This document shows, one piece after another, positions 42,131 through 50,401 of a stretch of DNA of 64,000 nucleotides. Made by a program: the position numbers and the translations under genes. Source of the stretch: Micromonospora sediminimaris (GTDB taxonomy: Bacteria > Actinomycetota > Actinomycetes > Mycobacteriales > Micromonosporaceae); the NCBI GenBank assembly GCA_900112325.1, contig FOLJ01000010.1, positions 1 to 64,000 of the forward strand, given 5' to 3'. Position 1 is the first letter of the stretch. Each line of letters begins with the position of its first letter. The notes under the pieces were generated by a model, which searched no databases, had not been told where the DNA came from, and saw nothing but the letters and a program-made list of their open reading frames with translations.

Positions 42131-42166
42131 GGGCGGGACGGGACCGGTACCGGTCCCGTCCCGCCC
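42131..42166 (-). terminator. perfect 36-bp palindrome after the channel gene
   Basis: GGGCGGGACGGGACCGGT and its exact reverse complement are joined without a loop. It begins five bases beyond the stop of the minus-strand gene at 42172. It is the strongest self-complementary element in the window and very probably a terminator or mRNA end. Confidence 0.65.
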
Positions 42167-42171
42167 GACGG

Positions 42172-43212
42172 TCAACGCTGCTCGCCGGTCTTCGGCAGCA
42201 CGATTGTCGAGTCGCTGTCGGCGGAGTCGCGCGGTGCCGGCACCTGCGGCGGATTCGGAGTGACCACCTGGGTGGTGTCCGGGTCGCTCTCCGGCGACGC
42301 CGAGGGCTGCGTCGGGGCCGGATCCTGGCGTGGTAGCGGCGTGGTCGCGTCGGGATCGATGGCGGGGCCGGTGACGACCTGGGTCGCCTCCGGGTCGTCA
42401 CCGGTGGAAGTCGGCTCTGCGTTGACCGGGTGGGAGGTGCTGGGCGTGGCGACGTCCGACGCATGGGTGGACGCGCTGGCGGCGGGGTCGGCGGGACGTT
42501 CGTCGGCCTCGCGCCGGCTGGCGGAGTAGGCCCGGGCGTGCTCGGCGATGGTCCGCGACTCCTGCTCGGCCCGGGCGAGCCAGGACTCCCAGCGGCTCTG
42601 CATCGGACGCACCAGCCCGCCGCCGACCCCGACCACGAGGATGCCGCCGATCGTGGCCAGCACGGCGATCAGCACCGGCGTGGTCACCGTGGTCGCCACA
42701 CCGATCTGGTTGAGCGCGGCGATGATGCCGAGTCCGAGAATGAACGCCGAGGCGGCGGTGGCCAGCAGCCGGCCGTAGGACAATCCGCCGAGCGCGCCCG
42801 AGATGATGTCCTTCACCGCACTGGCGATGGCGGCGGCGACAACCACGATGACGATCGCCACGAAGGCGCGGGGCAGCCAGGCGATGACCCCGCCGATCAG
42901 GTCGGAGATCGGGTTCGGCCCCCAGACCCCGAAGGCCAGGTAGAGGGTGAGCAGGAGGATCCCGTAGTAGGCGAGCCGGGCGACGATGTCGCTGGCGTCG
43001 TAGCGGGATCTGGCCAGGGCCCGGCGGATGCCGCCGCGCTCGACCGCACGGTCGAAGCCGACCCTTTCGAGCAGCCGGTTGACCAGCTTCAGCACCGCCT
43101 TGGCCAGCAGCCAGCCGACCACCAGGATGGCCACGACGGCGAGCGCCTTGGGCAGGAAGAGAAGTATCGAGCGGAGGGTGTCCCCCACCGCGTCACCGAA
43201 GTCGTCTCGCAT
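42172..43212 (-). CDS. CmpX/MscS-related small-conductance channel
   Basis: The 346-residue protein has GGAGGACCATCC before the ATG. The N-terminal half has the conserved TM-helix repeats of the CmpX/mechanosensitive-channel family: 'ALAVVAILVVGWLLAKAV', DIVARLAYYGILLLTLYLAFG, 'WLPRAFVAIVIVVVAAAIASAVKDIISGALGGLSYGRLLA' and 'VGVATTVTTPVLIAVLATIGGILVVG'. The C-terminal 120 residues are disordered, Asp, Thr and Pro-rich, with repeated 'ATQVVT' and 'TTQVVT' (possible phospho-Thr sites). Probably an osmotic or ion leak channel in the membrane. Confidence 0.82.
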   Translation of the reverse strand: MRDDFGDAVGDTLRSILLFLPKALAVVAILVVGWLLAKAVLKLVNRLLERVGFDRAVERGGIRRALARSRYDASDIVARLAYYGILLLTLYLAFGVWGPNPISDLIGGVIAWLPRAFVAIVIVVVAAAIASAVKDIISGALGGLSYGRLLATAASAFILGLGIIAALNQIGVATTVTTPVLIAVLATIGGILVVGVGGGLVRPMQSRWESWLARAEQESRTIAEHARAYSASRREADERPADPAASASTHASDVATPSTSHPVNAEPTSTGDDPEATQVVTGPAIDPDATTPLPRQDPAPTQPSASPESDPDTTQVVTPNPPQVPAPRDSADSDSTIVLPKTGEQR

Positions 43213-43296
43213 CGGATGGTCCTCCACAGGGGCAGGTGGTTCGTCCGGCCCGACCTACCCGCCTGCCCCTGCGCAGAAACCAGTGGAGGAGACGAC

Positions 43297-44121
43297 CTAC
43301 GGACGCAGTTGGGCCAGTGAGGCGACCGCGACCCCGTGCGCGTACTGCTTTGACGCCGCGTCGATCAGCGGGCTGAAGTCGTACTGGATGAGTGCCCCGT
43401 ACTGGAAGAGCCCCATGCCGCCGGCGGATGCCTGGGCCACGTGCGTACGGGTGACGGTGTCGTACGGGCCGGAACAGAAGAAGCCGCCGTCGAGCCAGAT
43501 CGGATCGTGGTAGTTCATCCAGAATTCCTCGTTGACACCGTACGGAGTTCCCATGCAGTACGGCTGCCACTGGGTCTGCACCCGGGTGAACGCGTTGACA
43601 AGCAACGACCTCAGCTCGGTGACGCTGAAGCGGGCCTGGGCCCGGGCGATCAGCGCGATCGGCCCGATGGCGCCGAGCAGGATGCCGAGCTGGTTCTTCG
43701 CCGAGGCGTTGGTGACCGCGTTCCACAGCGCGTCGATGAGCGTCACGCAGCTTGTCACGTCCTGCGCCCAGCGCTGCTTGAGGCTGAGCGGGAACTCGGC
43801 GATGTCGGCGAACTCGAGCACATGGTGCCGTACGCAGCCGGTCGCCTCCGCCACCGCCAAGGCGTCGGCGTGTGCGTTGATCGCGTCCCGCGAGGCGTTT
43901 ACCGCGCCGATGATCTGGCTGGTCGCCTGTTCGAGAGTGAGTCCGCCGTTCTGGGAACTGTTGAAGTACGAGTAGGCCGCAGCAGCGAATTGGATGATGG
44001 CCGCCACCGTCGTCGGGTCCACGGCCGCCTGTGCCGGTCGGGCTCCGCCCGGCACGACGAGCCCGGTGGCCAGCACCACAGCCGCCATGCCGGTAGCGAA
44101 TCGCTTACGTAGTCTTGTCAC
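43297..44121 (-). CDS. secreted protein of unknown function, tandem paralogue B
   Basis: This is 274 residues from GTG 44121, with GGGAGGCG at ribosome-binding distance. A signal peptide (MAAVVLATGLVVPGGARPAQA) leads to a mostly helical mature part. It shares 'GGLTLEQATSQIIGAVNAS...HADALA', 'RHHVLEFADIAEF' and 'ARAQARFSVTELRSLL' with the gene just upstream (44118-44909). Its GTG overlaps that gene's stop (GTGA). Four Cys residues may form disulfides. I recognise no family. Confidence 0.78.
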   Translation of the reverse strand: MTRLRKRFATGMAAVVLATGLVVPGGARPAQAAVDPTTVAAIIQFAAAAYSYFNSSQNGGLTLEQATSQIIGAVNASRDAINAHADALAVAEATGCVRHHVLEFADIAEFPLSLKQRWAQDVTSCVTLIDALWNAVTNASAKNQLGILLGAIGPIALIARAQARFSVTELRSLLVNAFTRVQTQWQPYCMGTPYGVNEEFWMNYHDPIWLDGGFFCSGPYDTVTRTHVAQASAGGMGLFQYGALIQYDFSPLIDAASKQYAHGVAVASLAQLRP

Positions 44122-44909
44122 CGATCGCCTCCCTGGTTGTCCATGGTTTGTAGGACCGCCCGGGCCACCGCCCAACTCGTGCCCGCCCCGGCGGCCTCCA
44201 ACAGCGACTCCGGCGAGTACGGGCCCTCCCGCCAGTCGCCGAAGTATTCGTAGTCCTGGAATTCCAGTCGCCGACCGTCGGGCGCGGTGCAGACGTGCAC
44301 GACGTGGTAGATCGACGGGTGCGGGTCCAGGTCACCTTGCGCGGGGGGTGCGCAGACCGGCTTGAGGTTCTCCACGATCGACTCCAGTGCCTCCCGGTAG
44401 TGGCGCATCAGCGTGGTCGTGCCGAACCCGGCCTTGGCCCGGGCGGCCAGCGCCATCGGGTAGAGCGTGTGGATCGCGTACCCGAGGTCGTTGCGGGACT
44501 TGGGGTCCGTCATCGCGTTGAAGACGCTCGCCGCCATGTCGGCGTCGCGGGTGACGGCCATCGCCCAGTCCCAGAGCGTCTCCTCCTCAAAGATCTCTAT
44601 GTCGTTGAACTCCACGATGTGCGCCCGTGCCGCACCGAGCCACGGCGCCGCGGCGAGGGCGTCCATGTGCGTGAGCACCACCGACTCGGCATCGTCGACA
44701 GCCAGGATGGTGTCGGTCACCAGCTGGGCGATCTCCTCGGGGCTGAGCCCGCCGTCACTGAACAGGTTCAGCAGCTGGATGACAGTGGTGCCGATCTTCT
44801 GCACGGGCACCGTGCCGTCGGCGGCGTGCGCCGGCGCCGCCGTACCCGGAACAGCCAGGGCGACCGCCAGCGTGGCGGCGACGAGCGTACGTACCGGTTG
44901 ACGTCCCAT
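44118..44909 (-). CDS. secreted protein of unknown function, tandem paralogue A
   Basis: This is 263 residues from ATG 44909 with AAGGAG upstream. A signal peptide (LVAATLAVALAVPGTAAPAHA) is followed by a helical part with 'GGLSPEEIAQLVTDTILAVDD', 'THMDALAAAPWLGAARAHIVEFNDIEIFEEE' and 'AARAKAGFGTTTLMRHYREALESIVENLKPVC'. These align segment by segment with the downstream gene. The C-terminal half (PSIYHVVHVCTAPDGRRLEFQDYEYF) differs from its partner. Divergent to a PucR/CdaR-type regulator. Confidence 0.78.
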   Translation of the reverse strand: MGRQPVRTLVAATLAVALAVPGTAAPAHAADGTVPVQKIGTTVIQLLNLFSDGGLSPEEIAQLVTDTILAVDDAESVVLTHMDALAAAPWLGAARAHIVEFNDIEIFEEETLWDWAMAVTRDADMAASVFNAMTDPKSRNDLGYAIHTLYPMALAARAKAGFGTTTLMRHYREALESIVENLKPVCAPPAQGDLDPHPSIYHVVHVCTAPDGRRLEFQDYEYFGDWREGPYSPESLLEAAGAGTSWAVARAVLQTMDNQGGDR

Positions 44910-45021
44910 GGCGATTCTCCTTCGCCCTGTTATCGACGGACGCGAATAGCGTGGACCGCGCGGCACCGGCTTGTCTTCGTCATCGGTGACAACCCGGATG
45001 CGCGATCGGGCAACGCCGCTT

Positions 45022-45036
45022 GTCACTTGTGGTGAC
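45022..45036. promoter_or_regulatory. possible operator GTCAC-N5-GTGAC
   Basis: GTCACttgtgGTGAC is a perfect 5-bp inverted repeat. A related GTCATCGGTGAC lies at 44979-44990. Both sit in the 242-base gap between the secreted-protein pair and the divergent PucR-like gene, so they are candidates for its binding sites. Confidence 0.35.
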
Positions 45037-45151
45037 CCGATCGAACGCGGTGCCACCCTTCGCGGAGCGCTGGTTATTACTCGGGCGGGGGCACTAATCT
45101 CTGAGGTTGAGGTGACGCGGGAACGGCTGGACCTTCGAGGCAGGGGCTTCA

Positions 45152-46336
45152 ATGGGAGACCTGTTCCACCAGCTCAGCAAGCAGGTCGACCGCAACGCCC
45201 GACGGGCTGTTCGGGTGTACCAACGCGAGCTGCCCGAGTTTCGGCGGGTCGATGTGTCCAGCCACGGGCTCGCCGCGATGATGGATTTCGCGGTGCTGCT
45301 CCGCCGCCGCACCGCTGCGCTCGCGGCCGACGAGCAGCCTTTCACCGACGACGATCTGCGGCACATGGAGTCGGTCGGCCAGGAGCGCGGCGAACGTGGC
45401 ATCTCCGCCGGAGCCCAACGCCAGGTGCTGACGCTGCACTCGACGCTGACACTTCAGGAGATCCGCGAGGCGGCCGGGCCGGACGACATCGAGGACGTGA
45501 TGCGAATGCTGCGGTGGCTGGGCCCGCAGGGCGCGGTCGCCCAGGCCGCGTACACCCGGGGTTTCCTCGCCGGGCAGCACCGCAGCGTGCCGTTCGCAGC
45601 GCGGATACAACACCTCACGCTGGCACTGCTTCACGACGACCCCGCCGCCGGTCAGCTCGCCGGTGACCTCGCCCTGTCCCACCACGGGCCGTACCTGGTC
45701 ACGGTCGTCACCATCCGAGGCGACACGCGACGCCTGACCGCCAAGGTGCGCGCCAGAACCATCGAGACGCTGCTGCACGTGCGCCGCACGCCGATGATGT
45801 GGCGCAAGCCGTCGGAGTTCGTCCTGCTTACCCCCGTGTCGGAGGCGGTCGGAACGCTCGTCGCCACGGAGCATCAGATCGCTCTCGCGGTGATCCGCGG
45901 TCTCGCCGACACCGTCGGCCGTCCGCTGTCGATCGGCACCGCCGCCGGCCCCACCGGCAGCCTGGCCGAGACCGCCGACCTGGCCCGCCGGGTCAGCTGC
46001 GTCGCGCCCGCGCAGGCGAGGCCGGATTGCCTGCACACGGTCGCCGACGTCCTGATCGAACTCGCTGTCGCACAACTGCCCGCGGTCGACCGTTGGCTCG
46101 ACGACCTCACCCGCCGTCTCTCCGCCGGCCCCGATCTTGTCGAGACGCTCGCTGCCTACTACGACAACGACATGAACCGCCTTCGTACCGCGGCGGCCCT
46201 CAACATCCATCCGCGCACGCTCGACTATCGCATCCGCCGGGCCCACGACCTGCTCGGCTTTCACCCCGCGACGGCCCGAGGCGTACGCCTGATCGGTGCC
46301 GGCATCGCCCGTGCTCGGGCCGACCGGACGCAGTGA
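45152..46336 (+). CDS. PucR/CdaR-type transcriptional regulator
   Basis: The 394-residue protein has a C-terminal HTH (MNRLRTAAALNIHPRTLDYRIRRAHDLLG, about residues 350-380), as in PucR/CdaR proteins. The middle contains a GGDEF-like region of the family (FVLLTPVSEAVGTLVATEHQI ...) and the N-terminal third is all helical, a likely sensory part. Such proteins are activators of purine, sugar-diacid or secondary metabolite genes. The divergent secreted pair is the plausible target. Confidence 0.82.
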   Translation: MGDLFHQLSKQVDRNARRAVRVYQRELPEFRRVDVSSHGLAAMMDFAVLLRRRTAALAADEQPFTDDDLRHMESVGQERGERGISAGAQRQVLTLHSTLTLQEIREAAGPDDIEDVMRMLRWLGPQGAVAQAAYTRGFLAGQHRSVPFAARIQHLTLALLHDDPAAGQLAGDLALSHHGPYLVTVVTIRGDTRRLTAKVRARTIETLLHVRRTPMMWRKPSEFVLLTPVSEAVGTLVATEHQIALAVIRGLADTVGRPLSIGTAAGPTGSLAETADLARRVSCVAPAQARPDCLHTVADVLIELAVAQLPAVDRWLDDLTRRLSAGPDLVETLAAYYDNDMNRLRTAAALNIHPRTLDYRIRRAHDLLGFHPATARGVRLIGAGIARARADRTQ

Positions 46337-46433
46337 GCCGGCCGGTGCCGGTCCGCCGCAGCGTCGCGGCCGCCTCGACGAGCCGCTCCGGCCCAGGACG
46401 GCAACCCTGGGCCGGAGCGATGGAGCTGGTCGA

Positions 46434-47114
46434 TCAGACGAAGTTCACGTCACTGCACCACATGTACGCCTGGTCGAGGTGCGAAGCCTGCCAGATGACG
46501 AAGACGATGTGGCGTCCGGTGTAGCCGGAGGTCGAGACGTTGAACGAGATGTTCTGCGCAGGCGCGTACCTGCCGGTCTGCGTGATGAAGTCGAGGTTGC
46601 CCCAGCCGAGCCGCTGGGTGGTGGGGTCGAACCCCTGCTTGCTGACGTAGACGCGGAAGAAGTCGGCGCCGTGGCTGGCCTGGTCGTAGAGCTGGACCGT
46701 GAAGTTGCGGCTCACGTTCGTCGTCCGCCACGCGCCAGGCTGGTTCAGGCTGTTGTTCCTGGACAGCCCGTTGCTGCACAGCTGCCCGTCGGGGGTGCGG
46801 CCCTGGAAGTTGCCGCCCAGACCGTCCCGCAACGCGCTCATCCAGTTCCACATGGTGTCGGGGTTGGCCTGGAACGCCTGCCAACACATGGGGTCCTGCT
46901 GCTGCATGGCCGGGTTGGTGTGCTGGCTGCCCCAGCTCTGCCAGCACTGGTAGGCGCGGGAGGCCGGGTTGATGATGGTGCCGTGCGCCTGGGCCGGGGT
47001 GGCCCAGGGCAGCACGCCAACGATCATCGCGAGTAGCACGGCAAACACCCGAAGGGGTTGGCGGACGGCTGACCGGGACCGTCCGCCGCTCTGATCAGGC
47101 CTGCGTGAACGCAT
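46434..47114 (-). CDS. AA10 lytic polysaccharide monooxygenase
   Basis: This is 226 residues from ATG 47114 with GGAGGACG upstream; an in-frame start at 47195 has no site. The signal peptide ends AQA|HGTI, so the mature protein starts with the His that binds copper in these enzymes. The second copper His is probably in 'DQASHGADFF'. 'FQGRTPDGQLCSNGL', 'LDFITQTGRYAPAQNISFNV' and 'HIVFVIWQASHLDQAYMWCSDVNF' are typical of AA10 (former CBM33). The enzyme cuts chitin or cellulose oxidatively. No extra carbohydrate-binding module is present. Confidence 0.88.
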   Translation of the reverse strand: MRSRRPDQSGGRSRSAVRQPLRVFAVLLAMIVGVLPWATPAQAHGTIINPASRAYQCWQSWGSQHTNPAMQQQDPMCWQAFQANPDTMWNWMSALRDGLGGNFQGRTPDGQLCSNGLSRNNSLNQPGAWRTTNVSRNFTVQLYDQASHGADFFRVYVSKQGFDPTTQRLGWGNLDFITQTGRYAPAQNISFNVSTSGYTGRHIVFVIWQASHLDQAYMWCSDVNFV

Positions 47115-47147
47115 GTGCGTCCTCCGTTCCTCGGTGGTGTCGGTGGA

Positions 47148-47161
47148 TGGGAGCGCTTCCA
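47148..47161. promoter_or_regulatory. CebR-like operator in front of the LPMO gene
   Basis: TGGGAGCGCTTCCA differs by one base from the 14-bp palindrome TGGGAGCGCTCCCA bound by the LacI-family cellulose-utilisation repressor CebR. It lies directly downstream of the predicted -10 box and covers the likely transcription start, 34 bases before the LPMO start codon. Confidence 0.6.
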
Positions 47162-47166
47162 ACGCC

Positions 47167-47195
47167 AGATAAGCATCGAGTCGCATAAATGTCAA
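47167..47195 (-). promoter_or_regulatory. sigma-70-like promoter of the LPMO gene
   Basis: On the minus strand a perfect TTGACA (47195-47190) is followed after 17 bases by TTATCT (47172-47167). Both fit house-keeping actinobacterial promoters, and the surrounding stretch is unusually AT-rich for the window. Confidence 0.65.
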
Positions 47196-47424
47196 TAATG
47201 ATCTTAATTGGTGCCACTGTGTCCCGAGCCGGCCCGAGTCACCGTGAAGGGCACCAATGCCCCATCTGTGCTGCGACGATGACCCACTCCGCCACCCACC
47301 CGATCACCCGAACGACGTCCCGGATCGAAACTTTCGGTTGTTGACGGCTCGCGATTCATAGTACGAGAGCGCCGTCAGGCCGGCTCGTTCCAGAGGCGGA
47401 CGTCGGTGTGGCCGGCAGAGGTCG
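47196..47424. other. intergenic gap with no gene
   Basis: Between the LPMO promoter and the start-less coding remnant I see no gene, RNA or strong hairpin. The sequence is GC-rich but lower than coding DNA and includes AT-rich patches near 47330-47360. Confidence 0.5.
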
Positions 47425-47601
47425 TCAAGTCGCGTCCGCAGCGAGCAGCGGCAGCCGCTCGGCGGCGGCGCTGCCCGGTTCCACGGCGCTACCCGGTTCC
47501 ACGGCGTGGGCGATCAGGATGGGGCCGCTGCATCCCGGGGGCCGGTAGGCGTCCCAGCCGCAGACGCATCCCGACCAGCGGCCCGTCGGAGTCAGCCTGG
47601 A
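47425..47601 (-). pseudogene. start-less coding remnant (Cys-rich C-terminus)
   Basis: A frame ending with TGA at 47425 stays open back to a stop at 47721 but has no ATG, GTG or TTG start. Its last 58 codons have the high third-position GC of local genes and encode 'WSGCVCGWDAYRPPGC', SGPILIAHAVEPG and a tandem VEPGSA pair. It may be the 3' end of a gene whose front is gone, overlapping the end of the next gene in another frame. A chance frame is possible. Confidence 0.3.
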
Positions 47602-48428
47602 CAGGCGTAGCTGACCTCGGTCGCCGCCTGCGCCGGTGCCGGCGACACGATGTTCACCGTCGCGGTCTCCGTGGTGCTGCCGACCCCGGTGAACGACCAG
47701 CGCAACGTCAGCGTGACGCTACGCTGTCCCCGACCGACGCGCTCGGTGAGCAGAGCACCAGGCGCACTGCCGGTCCGCAGCCACTGATACTCGATCACGC
47801 CCGCGCGGCCGTTGGTCCGCACGGTGGCGACCACGTCGACGGTGACGTCGCAGCGTGCCTCGGCCGGTCGGGGCACGCTCGCGGTGACATCGGCGATCTC
47901 CAGCGGGCTGAGTCGCTGCCAGATCCACAACCCCACTGCCGTCAGCAGCGCAAGGCTCAGCAGCGCGGAGAGCACGGTGGTCACGCGACGCCAGGGCGAC
48001 GGCCGGCGCGGCGGCGCGGGTGCCGGCCAGGCCGGTGCCGCTGGCGGGGCGACCGGCACGCCGGGACCGAACCGCAGCTCGCCGCCGGGCCCGGCGGTGG
48101 GCGCGGGCAGGGCCGTGCCGCCGGTACGCGTACCGACCGTGACATTCGCGGCCATCGTGTCTCCCCCGGTCCCAGCCAGCGACAGCGTCCGCTCCGCACC
48201 GTCGAGTGACAGCGTCCGCTCCGCACCGTCGAGTGACAGCGTCCGCTCCGCACCGTCGAGTGACAGCGTCCGCTCCGCACCGTCGAGTGACAGCGTCGGC
48301 TCCGCACCGTCGAGTGACGGCTTAGGTGCGGTCACGGACGGTGGCTGTGCGGGCAGGGTGACGGTCGGCTCGGCCGGTACCCGTTGGGTGGGTAGGGCCT
48401 CCGTGGCGTCGTCGTCCGGCTGATTCAC
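47592..48428 (-). CDS. membrane protein with SLDGAERTL tandem repeat, kinase partner
   Basis: This is 278 residues from GTG 48428 with CAGGAGACG upstream. The N-terminal cytoplasmic part (residues about 1-145) holds TQRVP and five copies of a nine-residue SLDGAE(R/P)TL repeat. A membrane helix (VTTVLSALLSLALLTAVGLWI, about 148-170) and an extracellular beta-domain (residues about 172-278) with two Cys follow. The gene is 48 bases after the Ser/Thr kinase gene in the same operon. The Thr-rich repeat is an obvious candidate for phosphorylation. Confidence 0.8.
   Translation of the reverse strand: MNQPDDDATEALPTQRVPAEPTVTLPAQPPSVTAPKPSLDGAEPTLSLDGAERTLSLDGAERTLSLDGAERTLSLDGAERTLSLAGTGGDTMAANVTVGTRTGGTALPAPTAGPGGELRFGPGVPVAPPAAPAWPAPAPPRRPSPWRRVTTVLSALLSLALLTAVGLWIWQRLSPLEIADVTASVPRPAEARCDVTVDVVATVRTNGRAGVIEYQWLRTGSAPGALLTERVGRGQRSVTLTLRWSFTGVGSTTETATVNIVSPAPAQAATEVSYACPG
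48181..48315. repeat. five tandem 27-bp units in the kinase-partner gene
   Basis: The unit gacagcgtccgctccgcacc + gtcgagt occurs five times without interruption. The fifth copy has one change (gtcggc for gtccgc). The nucleotide repeat is nearly perfect, which shows recent expansion, and it keeps the reading frame (nine codons). Confidence 0.95.
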
Positions 48429-48476
48429 GCTGTCGTCTCCTGCGTTCGTCGCGGGCCTGGGTGCGGGGGCGGCTGG

Positions 48477-50162
48477 TCAGCCGGGCGTGCAGAAGGAGTA
48501 GAGCGTCACGTGCACCGTCGCACCGGTGGTGGTGTTACCGGCGGCGTCGGTGGCCAGGACCGCGACCGGGATCCGCGTGGTCGCTCCGGGCCTGGGCAGG
48601 TCGCCGAGCACGCCCCGGAACTGGCCGCCACGCAGCTGAGCCATGTTCTGCTCGTAGGACCGCTTCTCGAGCGTGTAGCGCAGACGGACCCGCAGTTCAC
48701 CCGAGTCGGTACGGTCGTCGGCGACGAGCGCGGTGACCGTGCTCGCTGTCGGCCCGAACGGGCAGCCCGCCGGATCCAGTTCGGTCGGACTCGCGGTGAC
48801 CCGGTCGACGGTGGGCGCGGTGGTGTCCGACGGCGGTGCGGGACTGGTGGACGACGTGGGCGCCGGCGTCGCGGGCGGTGAGCCGCCCGGGGGACGCACC
48901 GACCGGCTCGGCTCGACCGTGGTGCCGCCCGTCGGGACGGTCCCCGTACCGGTCGGGGTGGGTGAACCGGGGGTGCCGACCGTCGGCACGTCGGACGTCG
49001 GCGTCGGCTGCTGTGCGGCCGGCACTCCGACGGTCGGGACGGTCCCGGCGGTCAGATCCGTGCGGGCCTCGGTGGCCGCCGCCGCACCGACCGACGGTGG
49101 CTCGTCCTTCCCGGCGTAGCTGAGCCCGGCAACGCCGACCAGCATCGCCGCCACCAGGCCGGACCCGACCAGCGCCGCCCGGGATCGTCCGGTCCGCCGA
49201 AGTACGGATCCGTCGGCGGCCCCGCCCACCGATGTCGGCGCAGAGGCGCCGACCGCCGTGCTGGCCACGCTGATGCCGCCCCCGCTGCCGTCCGGGAACG
49301 GAAACAAGGCCGCCAGCAGCGCTGCCCGGCGAGCCAGCTCGCGCCACCCGCGTTCCTCCCAGTCGTCCCCGTAGGCACCGGCGGCTACCTCCTCCAGGCT
49401 GGCGAGGAAGACCTGCGCGGGCTGTGGACGGTCGTCGGGCCGCTTGGCCATTCCGTCGCGCAGCAGGCCGTGCACCGGGCGCGGTGCCCGATCGGTGGGG
49501 ATCGGCGCCCGGATGTGCTGCCGGCGCAGCGTGGCCAGATCCCGCCCGTCGAACGGCGGGTGGCCGGTGAGGCATTCGAAGAAGGTGGCGGTGGCGGCGT
49601 AGATGTCGCAGGCCGGGCTGGCCGGCGCACCGGACCACTGCTCGGGAGCCATGTAGCGGGGGGTGCCGGTGACAGTGCCACCGGAGGCGACACCGACCGG
49701 CATGGCGATGCCGAAGTCGGCGAGCTTGCTCGCGCCCTCGGCAGTCACCAGCACGTTCTCGGGTTTGTAGTCACGATGCACCACGCCGCGCGCGTGCGCC
49801 GCACCGAGCCCGGCCAGGGAACCCTTGAGCACGCAGAGCGCCGACTCCGGTGTGGTGGGACCCTGCGCACGCAGCATCTGGCGCAGCGACACGCCGTTGA
49901 CCAACTCCATCACGATCGCCGCCCCGCCGGACGCCTCGACGTACTCGTAGAGGCGACAGATGTGCGGGTCGTCAATGTCGGCAAGCAGCCGCGCCTCGTC
50001 CCGGAAGTCGGCCCGCAACAGCTCGTCGTCGGGCCCGGTGGTCAGATACTTGATCGCCACCGCGGTGCCGGTGGCGTCGTGCACGGCGAGATCGACGCTG
50101 CCGGAGGCACCGGCACCGAGCCGACGGACCGGGGTGTAGCCGGAGACCTGCCAACCGTTCAT
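48477..50162 (-). CDS. transmembrane Ser/Thr protein kinase
   Basis: The 561-residue protein has kinase motifs LGAGASGSVDLAV, VAIKYL (ATP Lys), VVHRDYKPENVL (catalytic Asp), LADFGIA and YMAPEQW. A membrane helix lies near residues 325-350 (RAALVGSGLVAAMLVGVAGLSYAG). The extracellular part is Thr/Pro-rich (repeated PTVG, TPT) and ends with a small Cys-containing beta-domain. This is the PknB-like plan without PASTA repeats. It is the first gene of the operon with the repeat membrane protein, its likely substrate or partner. Confidence 0.92.
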   Translation of the reverse strand: MNGWQVSGYTPVRRLGAGASGSVDLAVHDATGTAVAIKYLTTGPDDELLRADFRDEARLLADIDDPHICRLYEYVEASGGAAIVMELVNGVSLRQMLRAQGPTTPESALCVLKGSLAGLGAAHARGVVHRDYKPENVLVTAEGASKLADFGIAMPVGVASGGTVTGTPRYMAPEQWSGAPASPACDIYAATATFFECLTGHPPFDGRDLATLRRQHIRAPIPTDRAPRPVHGLLRDGMAKRPDDRPQPAQVFLASLEEVAAGAYGDDWEERGWRELARRAALLAALFPFPDGSGGGISVASTAVGASAPTSVGGAADGSVLRRTGRSRAALVGSGLVAAMLVGVAGLSYAGKDEPPSVGAAAATEARTDLTAGTVPTVGVPAAQQPTPTSDVPTVGTPGSPTPTGTGTVPTGGTTVEPSRSVRPPGGSPPATPAPTSSTSPAPPSDTTAPTVDRVTASPTELDPAGCPFGPTASTVTALVADDRTDSGELRVRLRYTLEKRSYEQNMAQLRGGQFRGVLGDLPRPGATTRIPVAVLATDAAGNTTTGATVHVTLYSFCTPG

Positions 50163-50401
50163 GTCGCCACTATCCGTGCCACGCGCAAGTGAACGGTGCC
50201 GCTGAACACGCGATCATTATCGCCACCGCCGCCGGTGACGCCATCGGCCCGGCGGGTGCACCGACCCCACCGGGTGGCCAACTGGTGAGTCGTCCGGTGG
50301 GCACGGTCGGCGGCCTACCCGTTGCGCCTGGTGCCGCCGACCGGCGCTGAGCTGCACCGCCCCGACGTTTGACCGGGCTCGGCGACGGAAAGTGTGGCGG
50401 G

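Noticed and set aside
47406..48209. 267-codon plus-strand frame
   Set aside because: It is antisense to the repeat membrane protein, has no ribosome-binding site or motif and is Arg/Gly-rich.
48181..48315. CRISPR-like tandem repeats
   Set aside because: The 27-bp units are contiguous without spacers and encode an in-frame peptide repeat.
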